Positions 24,492 through 31,196 of a DNA stretch of 64,000 nucleotides are shown one piece after another. The stretch's first letter is position 1. Every line of letters starts with the position of its first letter. The position numbers and the translations under genes were made by a program. The stretch is taken from the NCBI RefSeq assembly GCF_024256385.1, contig NZ_JAMLFW010000001.1, positions 4,154,001 through 4,218,000 of the forward strand. The letters run 5' to 3'. The DNA is from Anatilimnocola floriformis (GTDB taxonomy: Bacteria; Planctomycetota; Planctomycetia; Pirellulales; Pirellulaceae). The notes under the pieces were generated by a model that ran no database searches, was not told the origin of the DNA, and saw nothing but the letters and a program-made list of their open reading frames with translations.

Positions 24492-25910
24492 ATGGCCGAT
24501 TCCTCTCCTCTTCGATTCGCCATGCGGCGACAACTGCTGCAGACCGGTTCGCTCGGTCTGCTGGGGCTGACGTTGCCTCGGCTGCTGGCGGCGGAGAGCG
24601 AACGCGCAACGCAACGACCACGCAAAATTGCCAAGTCGTGCATTCTGATTTTTCTCGAAGGCGGGCCGTCGCACATCGACCTGTGGGACATGAAGCCCGC
24701 CGCTCCCGCCGATGTTCGCGGCGAGTTTCAGCCGATCCAGACGAAGACGCCCGGCGTGACGGTGTGCGAACACCTGCCGCAGTTGTCACAGCAGTGGCAT
24801 CACTGGGCCCAGATCCGCTCGGTGCAGCACAAGATTGTCGATCACAACGCCGGCGCGTATTACATGCTCACCGGTCGTTCGCCGCTGAAGGGAGGCGACC
24901 TGATTACCGGCGATTTGCCCGATAACTTTCCGCCGTTCGGCGCTACGCTTGCGGCGCTGCGGCCCATCGACAAAAAGTTGCCGCCGTTTGTGCATCTGCC
25001 CGATATCATGTCGAACAACGGTAAGGATCTGCCGGGCGAACGAGCCGGCTTGCTCGGCGCTTCATTCGATCCGTTGATCGGCGGCGACCCGAGTGTGGCC
25101 AACTATTCCATCCCCGGCTTGTCGTTGCCTGCCGATATGAATGCAGCGCGCTTAAGTGAACGGCAGGCGTTACTGGCGGGACTAAATCAGCCGGCCGCTG
25201 CGGGAAGTGGTGGCAGTCGCTTCGAACAATTCCGCGCGAAGGCTTTCGAGCTGTTGTGCTCGACCGAAACGAAGCAAGCCTTTGATCTCTCGCGCGAATC
25301 GCCGCAGACGCGCGAGCGCTACGGCCTGCCCGATCGTGAAGATCGTTCGGTCGAGGCTCGCAAGTTTGGCGGCCTGCCACATTTAGGCCAGTGCTTGCTG
25401 TTGTCGCGACGGCTGATCGAAGCGGGAGTGCGACTGGTCACCGTCGTCAGCGGCCGGCGAATCGACCAGGCTTGGGATACCCATCGCGATCACTTTTCAT
25501 TGCTAAAGAAATCGCTGCTGCCGTACACCGATCAAGGTGTCTCGGCATTGCTCGCCGATTTGCACGAGCGCGGCCTCCTCGAGGAAACGCTGGTGGTGAT
25601 GATGGGCGAATTTGGCCGCACGCCGCGCCTGGGGCAGATCACGAGCAGTGCTGGCGCCGCTCGCGAGGGCCGCGATCATTGGCCTCATTGCTATACGGTG
25701 TTGCTCGCGGGAGGACCGGTGCAGAGCGGCGCGATCTATGGCGCATCGGACCGCATTGCCGCGTATCCGGCCAACGATCCGGTTTCGCCCGAAGACGTCG
25801 CTGCTACGATCTACGCAGCGCTTGGCATTCCGCCGGAGACGCGGATTTATGATCAACTGCAGCGACCACATTCCGTCGCGCTTGGTCAGCCGATCGGTGC
25901 GATCTTGTAG
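24492..25910 (+). CDS. DUF1501 family protein
   Basis: A 472-residue DUF1501 protein. An export signal (MRRQLLQTGSLGLLGLTLPR) is followed by LIFLEGGPSHIDLWDMKP, the segment VQHKIVDHNAGAYYMLTGR, VSGRRIDQAWDTHRDHF and MMGEFGRTPRLGQI, all in the positions expected for the sulfatase-like fold. The first arginines RRQLL replace the strict Tat consensus. It stands alone, with no adjacent DUF1549/1553 gene. The ATG at 24492 is preferred over the more upstream frame start. It is divergent from proS. Confidence 0.88.
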   Translation: MADSSPLRFAMRRQLLQTGSLGLLGLTLPRLLAAESERATQRPRKIAKSCILIFLEGGPSHIDLWDMKPAAPADVRGEFQPIQTKTPGVTVCEHLPQLSQQWHHWAQIRSVQHKIVDHNAGAYYMLTGRSPLKGGDLITGDLPDNFPPFGATLAALRPIDKKLPPFVHLPDIMSNNGKDLPGERAGLLGASFDPLIGGDPSVANYSIPGLSLPADMNAARLSERQALLAGLNQPAAAGSGGSRFEQFRAKAFELLCSTETKQAFDLSRESPQTRERYGLPDREDRSVEARKFGGLPHLGQCLLLSRRLIEAGVRLVTVVSGRRIDQAWDTHRDHFSLLKKSLLPYTDQGVSALLADLHERGLLEETLVVMMGEFGRTPRLGQITSSAGAAREGRDHWPHCYTVLLAGGPVQSGAIYGASDRIAAYPANDPVSPEDVAATIYAALGIPPETRIYDQLQRPHSVALGQPIGAIL

Positions 25911-26051
25911 CCACGTTCGTCAGAGCGCGCGCGAATCCGCGATACCACGTCGATTTTCCCACCGTGTGCCGGCGGTGGCTACGGAGTCAGAATTGACCTC
26001 CGAAGAGTGGATGGCTAATATGGGTGGGCAACCTCCCTCGCCAGGTCGTGT

Positions 26052-27050
26052 ATGAGCTATTCAGATCAATCTTCAGGCGGCACTACGGCTGCCGGCATCT
26101 TTGGCACCATTGTCTTGGTGGCCCTCGCAATCGGCTTGAAAGCGCTGTCGCGCAGCGGCGGACGAGCGCTTGTCCGCGAGCTGGTCAACAGCGCCAATTC
26201 TTCGAGCGAACCTGCTCCGCCTCAAGTCCGCCAGTCGACGCCGGAAGAAATCGCCGAGCGCAATCGTATTTTGGCTGAAAACGCGGCGCGAGCGGCTCGC
26301 GAAAAAGAAGAATGGGATCGACAGCAGAAGGCTGCGGCGGACGAAAGAGCCCGCAAAACAGCGGCAGATTTGCAGCGTCAGAACGACGCAGCTGCGCTCG
26401 GTCGCCAACAACGACAGGCTGAAGAGGCCGCGGAGGCGGAGCGGCAACGGGAGCTACGAGCAGCGCGGGAAGCCGAGAGAATGGCTCAAACTGGGCCTGG
26501 CCGGTTTGCGTTGCAACCCCAGTCCAATCAGCCGGTGCCGGTTCAGCCGGCAGCAGATCCGTCTGCCGTCATTCCACAAGCGCCGGGCTCCCCTTTGACT
26601 TCGCTAGACCAGATAAAGCCCAAGCAAACTGTGTTCGCGCGTGATCAGGCCGGCTGGTTTCCAGCCGTGGTCGTCAGCCGCCGCGGTGCAGAGATAACTG
26701 TCCGCTACACGACCAACGGCGTCGTCGATCGCGTCACGTACGACCGCATCCGCTTGCAGACAGGGGCGGACATGAACGGAGAAGCCGAAGCACGTCCACG
26801 CCTGAGTGAAGCCGCCGTCGAACGACCTGACAATATCGATGCGGCAGCGCCCATTCCTGCCGCAGTTAATCCAGTCCCGGTCATGCGCAAATGGATCAAC
26901 GACACAGGCGAGTTCAAAGTCGATGCCGAACTGGTTGGCTTTGAGTTCAGTCTCGTGCAGTTGAAAAAGCGGGACGGCAAGGTGATTTCGATCCCGCTCG
27001 ACAAGCTCTCCGTTGCCGATCAAGTGTATGTCCGTGAACGCTATAAATAG
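26052..27050 (+). CDS. membrane-anchored SHD1-domain protein
   Basis: A 332-residue protein with an N-terminal membrane helix (GTTAAGIFGTIVLVALAIGL), a long charged coiled coil (residues about 55-150, rich in Ala/Glu/Arg/Gln), a proline-rich linker, a Tudor-like segment around GWFPAVVVSRRGAEITVRYT, and a C-terminal SHD1 (SLA1 homology 1) domain (RKWINDTGEFKVDAELVGFE through DKLSVADQVYV). SHD1 is common in planctomycetes and otherwise known from eukaryotic endocytic adaptors; its role here is unknown. Confidence 0.85.
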   Translation: MSYSDQSSGGTTAAGIFGTIVLVALAIGLKALSRSGGRALVRELVNSANSSSEPAPPQVRQSTPEEIAERNRILAENAARAAREKEEWDRQQKAAADERARKTAADLQRQNDAAALGRQQRQAEEAAEAERQRELRAAREAERMAQTGPGRFALQPQSNQPVPVQPAADPSAVIPQAPGSPLTSLDQIKPKQTVFARDQAGWFPAVVVSRRGAEITVRYTTNGVVDRVTYDRIRLQTGADMNGEAEARPRLSEAAVERPDNIDAAAPIPAAVNPVPVMRKWINDTGEFKVDAELVGFEFSLVQLKKRDGKVISIPLDKLSVADQVYVRERYK

Positions 27051-27061
27051 GCGAGTGTCAC

Positions 27062-27102
27062 GTAGGCCGGAACAAACGGTACTCCGCGCAGTTCCGGCAT
27101 GA
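27062..27102 (+). repeat. GTAGGCCGGAAC intergenic repeat, copy A
   Basis: This copy begins GTAGGCCGGAACAAACGGTA and ends GCAGTTCCGGCATGA. The arms GCCGGAAC and GTTCCGGC pair as a hairpin. Related copies occur at 58672-58707 and, inverted, at 58734-58774. Confidence 0.7.
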
Positions 27103-27111
27103 TCTGCAGTG

Positions 27112-27834
27112 CTACTCCCCGAGCAACTTCTTCACGCTCGGCTCAATCGCTTCGGCCCAAATCTCGTAGCCCTTCGGCGAGAGGTGCAAATAGTCCGGCA
27201 TGATCTCCTTTTCGAGGGTGCCGTCTTCGGTGAGGAACTTGCTGCCGATGTCGAGATAGAAAATGCTCTTGTCGTCGGCCAGTTTGGCAATTCCTTCGTT
27301 GGCCGTTTTGATCCGCTTGCGGAAATCGGTATCGGGTTTGTTGTCGCGCGGGAACATGCCGAGCAGCAGAATTTCGGTGTCGGGCAATTTCGTGCGGAGC
27401 GTTTTCACTAACGCTTCGACGCCGCGGATCACATCCTCGGGCTTGTCGTTATGCAAGCCGAAGTTGTTGGTGCCGATCATCAGCACTATGGCTTTCGGCG
27501 ACAGGCCCTCGAGCTCGCCATTGGTCATGCGCCAATGGACGTTCTGCGTCGTATCGCCGCCGATGCCGAAGTTCACGGCGTTGCGCGGCGTGTAGAACTT
27601 CTTCCAAGTGTCGTTGTTTCCCCAACCTTCGGTGATCGAGTCGCCCAGAAAGAGCAAATCGCACTTCCCTTCCTTGGCCCGCTGCAAAAACCGATCATGC
27701 CGAGCGTTCCAATCGGCGACTTTCATCCATGAGTATTCGCGCGTCCGCTGCGCGGGAACGGCGGCATCTTCTGCAGACAAACGGCTGACCAGCACAAGAC
27801 TGAGAACGCAGCAACTAAGAACGGCACGCATCAT
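27112..27834 (-). CDS. secreted SGNH/GDSL hydrolase
   Basis: A 240-residue protein with a signal peptide (MRAVLSCCVLSLVLVSRLSA). The SGNH blocks are visible: LLFLGDSITEGWGNNDTW (Ser nucleophile in GDS), VNFGIGGDTTQNVHWRM (Gly), LMIGTNNFG (Asn) and YLHLSPKGYEIW (His). This arrangement is typical of esterases acting on acetylated glycans or lipids. The ATG at 27834 or 27831 is the start; the longer frame from 28095 overlaps the DUF1428 gene and lacks a signal at its N-terminus. Confidence 0.9.
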   Translation of the reverse strand: MMRAVLSCCVLSLVLVSRLSAEDAAVPAQRTREYSWMKVADWNARHDRFLQRAKEGKCDLLFLGDSITEGWGNNDTWKKFYTPRNAVNFGIGGDTTQNVHWRMTNGELEGLSPKAIVLMIGTNNFGLHNDKPEDVIRGVEALVKTLRTKLPDTEILLLGMFPRDNKPDTDFRKRIKTANEGIAKLADDKSIFYLDIGSKFLTEDGTLEKEIMPDYLHLSPKGYEIWAEAIEPSVKKLLGE

Positions 27835-27989
27835 GAATGGAATTCCGCATGAAGGAAGAGGTAACGTTTCTGAAGTCAGGCGGCTTGAGTATACTCGCCA
27901 GCAAGTGCCTGTTGCTGCGAGTACGCATTCTTGTCGCTGCGAGTACGCAGGCCGTTGTTTCTTCCTGTTCTCTACTGCGAGACTACTGC

Positions 27990-28364
27990 ATGAGCTACGT
28001 CGACGGATTTCTCCTCTGTGTACCCGAAGCCAGGTTGCCCGAGTACGTGAAAATCGCCAAGAAGGCCGGCAAAATCTGGATGGAGCATGGCGCACTCGGC
28101 TACTACGAATGCCAAGGCGACGACCTGGAAATCGAAGGCTTGCAGTCGTTCAACAAGGTCGCCAAGCCCAAGGCCGGCGAAGTCGTAATGTTCTCGTTCA
28201 TCATTCACAAGTCGCGCAAGCATCGCGATCAGGTGAATAAAAAAGTGATGGCCGATCCCCGCATCATGGAAGGGATGGATCCGAACAACATGCCGTTTGA
28301 CATGAAGCGAATGGCGATGGGTGGTTTCAAGGCGCTCGTCGAATATCAATTGCAGAAAAAGTAA
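27990..28364 (+). CDS. DUF1428 family protein
   Basis: A 124-residue protein of the DUF1428 (YbaA) family, an antibiotic-monooxygenase-like ferredoxin fold. It starts MSYVDGFLLCVPEARLPEY and contains KIWMEHGALGYYECQGDD, SFIIHKSRKHRDQVNKKVM and FDMKRMAMGGFKAL. All three are close to the family consensus. It is followed after 10 bases by the DoxX-like gene, so the two are cotranscribed. The biochemical role is unknown. Confidence 0.9.
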   Translation: MSYVDGFLLCVPEARLPEYVKIAKKAGKIWMEHGALGYYECQGDDLEIEGLQSFNKVAKPKAGEVVMFSFIIHKSRKHRDQVNKKVMADPRIMEGMDPNNMPFDMKRMAMGGFKALVEYQLQKK

Positions 28365-28374
28365 GGAACGGAAT

Positions 28375-28797
28375 ATGTCGCAAGCAAAATTGTCCTCGCC
28401 GGATAACGCCGCGCAGCCGAAGTGGATGACGATCAGCGGTTGGGTGCTGACGGTGCTGATCACGCTCGCGATGTCGGCGAGCGCTTTTATGAAGCTCACC
28501 GTGCCGCTGAAGATCGGCGACCATGAAAAGTTAGCGGCCGATTTTGAGAAGGGAGGTTTCTCGGTGCAGACGATGACCGCCATCGCCTGCGTAGAAATCT
28601 TCTGCGCGCTCGTTTATCTCTTTCCCCAGACAGCGGTTCTCGGCGCGGTGCTGCTCGAGGGTTACCTCGGCGGCGCTATCTGCGTACATGTGATCGGCAA
28701 GCAACCGATCTGGGCGCCGCTGATCATCGGCGTTGTGATGTGGCTCGGCATTTACTTGCGCGAACCGCGGTTGCGCTCGATCATGCCTTTGCGCTAG
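28375..28797 (+). CDS. DoxX-like membrane protein
   Basis: A 140-residue protein with four predicted membrane helices in the DoxX-like arrangement (WVLTVLITLAMSASAFMKL, MTAIACVEIFCALVYLFP, AVLGAVLLEGYLGGAICVHV, PIWAPLIIGVVMWLGIYL). The EGYLGGA motif and GKQPIWAP are typical of the subfamily found next to DUF1428 genes. It probably forms a two-gene operon with DUF1428. Function unknown, sometimes linked to thiol/oxidant stress. Confidence 0.85.
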   Translation: MSQAKLSSPDNAAQPKWMTISGWVLTVLITLAMSASAFMKLTVPLKIGDHEKLAADFEKGGFSVQTMTAIACVEIFCALVYLFPQTAVLGAVLLEGYLGGAICVHVIGKQPIWAPLIIGVVMWLGIYLREPRLRSIMPLR

Positions 28798-28833
28798 GAT
28801 CACGTCGGAAAAATTTCGCGAGGATCATCGGCT

Positions 28834-29706
28834 ATGAAGAATCCCATCCGCTGGTGGAACTTCAGTTTGCGGACGCTGCTGATCCTCGTCACGTTGTCAT
28901 CGATCGCGTTTGCCTACGTCGGTTATCAGCTGAGTGTCGTGCGAGCGCGCAAGGCGCTGTTGAAGGAACTGATCGCTGACGGTTTTCATATCACGACGCA
29001 GGACGAAATCTCGCACGCGATGCAACCGCTGAAGCCGGTGGGAGTGCCCGATCCTTCTGTGCCAATCGTTCGCGCTTGGCTGGGCGACGAAGCAATCGCT
29101 CGCGTTGGCTATTTTCCGCATCAAAAGCCCAATGTGGAAAAGGCCGCTCGTATTAACCGTCTCGTTCCCGAGGCCAGCTTGGTCGAAATGGAACCCCTGC
29201 AAATTCCTTGTCACCCCGGCTGCTTCCCACACGGCACGCTTGTCGAGACCGCGGCAGGCCCGCGGCCAATTGAGTCAATTACTGTCGGCGACGAGGTTTA
29301 CAGCATCTCGCCGCAGGGGAAAAAGATTTTGTTGCCGGTGGTGTCGATCTTTCGGACGACCAATCGACTATGGATTGTGCAAACGAACCGGGGAGAGCTG
29401 CGCACCACTGAAACGCAGCCACTTTGCCAGCGGCTCGATGCTTTCATTGACGTGGGAAAGTTGCAGCCGGGCGATACGATCCTGCGTTGGTCGGCGAGCG
29501 ACTCGCCCGACGGTGAAGTTCAGATTGCCGAAGTAATTAGCAAAACAAAAACAGATGAAACGGTTCCCGTGATCAACCTGGTACTGGGAAACCGCGAGCC
29601 ATTTATCGCCGGCGGATTTCTGGCCCGCAGCAAGCCGCCACGCGATGAGACGGCCGAAGTGAAACTCGATCAACATTTTCATCATCGACACGAGACACAA
29701 CCATGA
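28834..29706 (+). CDS. membrane-anchored Hint-domain protein
   Basis: A 290-residue protein with an N-terminal planctomycete anchor (residues 9-31, [20 protein letters not shown]), a linker, and a C-terminal Hint (hedgehog/intein) domain from Cys130: [20 protein letters not shown] followed by VGDEVYS matches block A. The block B position reads RTTETQ (191-195), with Gln where inteins have His, and the C-terminal block reads [16 protein letters not shown] followed by LARS, so the usual terminal His-Asn is Arg265-Ser266. A 24-residue tail follows. Its TGA overlaps the ATG of the BNR gene (ATGA), so the two are translationally coupled. Autoprocessing ability is doubtful. Confidence 0.78.
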   Translation: MKNPIRWWNFSLRTLLILVTLSSIAFAYVGYQLSVVRARKALLKELIADGFHITTQDEISHAMQPLKPVGVPDPSVPIVRAWLGDEAIARVGYFPHQKPNVEKAARINRLVPEASLVEMEPLQIPCHPGCFPHGTLVETAAGPRPIESITVGDEVYSISPQGKKILLPVVSIFRTTNRLWIVQTNRGELRTTETQPLCQRLDAFIDVGKLQPGDTILRWSASDSPDGEVQIAEVISKTKTDETVPVINLVLGNREPFIAGGFLARSKPPRDETAEVKLDQHFHHRHETQP

Positions 29707-30821
29707 CCAAAGTTCGCGTGCTGGTTGGCACCAAGAAGGGCGCGTTCATCATCAACAGCGATGCTGCGCGAAAAAAGTGGGACATCAGCGAAGTCCTCTT
29801 CGGCGGTTTGCCCATCTATCACATCAAGGGTTCGCCGGTGAACCCTGATCGTATCTACGCCTCACAAACCAGCGACTGGTTCGGACAGGTCGTACATCGC
29901 TCGAATGACGGCGGAAAAACCTGGGAGCAGGCCAGCAATCAATTCACTTACGAAGGTGAGGTCGGCACGCACTTGTGGTACGACGGCACACCGCATCCCT
30001 GGGAGTTCAAACGAATCTGGCACTTCGAACCGTCGCTCACCGACGCAGAAACCGTGTACGCCGGCGCCGAAGACGCCGCGATGTTCCGCTCGACCGACGG
30101 CGGCACGACCTGGCAGGAACAGACCGGTCTGCGAGGTCACGGCGGCGGCAACTACTGGCAGCCTGGCGCTGGCGGCATGGGTTTGCACACGATCTTGATC
30201 GATCCGACGAACCCCGATCGCATCTACGGCGCTATCTCCGCAGCCGGCGCGTTTCGCACCGACGACGGCGGTCAGACGTGGAAGCCGATCAATCGCGGCC
30301 TGGTTTCGCAGTACGTGCTGCCCGATCCGAATGCCGAAGTCGGGCACTGCGTGCATCGCATCGCGTTTCATCCGAGCAGGCCGAGCACACTCTACATGCA
30401 GAAGCATTGGGACGTGATGCGCAGCGATGACGCCGGCGAAAACTGGTACGACATCGGCGGCAACTTGCCGACGGACTTCGGTTTTCCGATCGAAGTGCAC
30501 GCGCACGAGCCGGAGACGATCTACGTTGTGCCAATCAAGAGCGATTCGGAACACTATCCACCGGAAGGAAAACTCCGCGTCTATCGCAGCAAGTCGGGCG
30601 GCAATGAATGGGAAGCTCTGACCAACGGATTGCCCCAAGAGAATTGCTTCGTCAATATTCTCCGCGATGCGATGAGCCGCGACGAACTCGACCCCGGCGG
30701 CATCTACTTCGGCACCACCGGCGGTCAGGTTTATTGCAGTCCCGACGGCGGCAACAACTGGCAAACGATCGTTCGCGATCTACCTGCTGTGACAAGCGTG
30801 GAAGTGCAGACGTTGGAGTAA
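29703..30821 (+). CDS. BNR/sialidase-like repeat protein
   Basis: A 372-residue beta-propeller protein with several BNR/Asp-box repeats ([43 protein letters not shown]). No signal peptide is seen and no catalytic sialidase residues were identified, so it is more likely a WD40/YVTN/BNR-like protein of unknown role. It overlaps the Hint gene by four bases and is followed by the MoaD-like gene; pairing of this BNR type with MoaD-like proteins occurs in other bacteria. Confidence 0.85.
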   Translation: MTKVRVLVGTKKGAFIINSDAARKKWDISEVLFGGLPIYHIKGSPVNPDRIYASQTSDWFGQVVHRSNDGGKTWEQASNQFTYEGEVGTHLWYDGTPHPWEFKRIWHFEPSLTDAETVYAGAEDAAMFRSTDGGTTWQEQTGLRGHGGGNYWQPGAGGMGLHTILIDPTNPDRIYGAISAAGAFRTDDGGQTWKPINRGLVSQYVLPDPNAEVGHCVHRIAFHPSRPSTLYMQKHWDVMRSDDAGENWYDIGGNLPTDFGFPIEVHAHEPETIYVVPIKSDSEHYPPEGKLRVYRSKSGGNEWEALTNGLPQENCFVNILRDAMSRDELDPGGIYFGTTGGQVYCSPDGGNNWQTIVRDLPAVTSVEVQTLE

Positions 30822-30898
30822 GGAGGAAGACAGGAAGGGTGTCCTACCGCCTTCTTCCCCCGCCCTTCATCCCTTTTTCTCTTCACCCCTTCCTCTCC

Positions 30899-31195
30899 AT
30901 GCTCCGCGTTCATTTACCCTTCCATCTTCGGGGTCTCGCTGGTGTGACCGGCGAAGTGGAGTTGGATGTTGCTGAGCCGATCACGCAGCGAACGCTGCTT
31001 ACTGCGCTGGAAGCAAAATTCCCGCAGCTGAAGGGGACGATTCGAGAACACGGCACGCAGCGCCGCCGCGCGTTCATTCGCTTCTTCGCCTGTCAGCAAG
31101 ACGTGAGCAACGAAGATCCCGATGCGCCGTTGCCTGCTGCGGTTATTGCCGGCGAGGAGCCGTATATGGTGATCGGCGCGTTGTCGGGCGGCTGA
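30899..31195 (+). CDS. MoaD/ThiS-family ubiquitin-like protein
   Basis: A 98-residue beta-grasp protein starting MLRVHLPFHLRGLAG and ending GALSGG, with the C-terminal Gly-Gly needed for thiocarboxylation or conjugation in MoaD/ThiS proteins. The middle GTQRRRAFIRFFACQQDVSN and EEPYMVIGALSGG match the family. The 50 bases before the ATG are nearly all pyrimidine, with no Shine-Dalgarno sequence. No E1-like adenylating enzyme or molybdopterin gene is in the window. Confidence 0.8.
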   Translation: MLRVHLPFHLRGLAGVTGEVELDVAEPITQRTLLTALEAKFPQLKGTIREHGTQRRRAFIRFFACQQDVSNEDPDAPLPAAVIAGEEPYMVIGALSGG

Positions 31196-31196
31196 G

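Noticed and set aside
28834-29706. A full intein in the Hint-domain gene
   Set aside because: There is no C-extein-like domain after the Hint region, and the required terminal His-Asn and a following Cys/Ser/Thr junction are not conserved.
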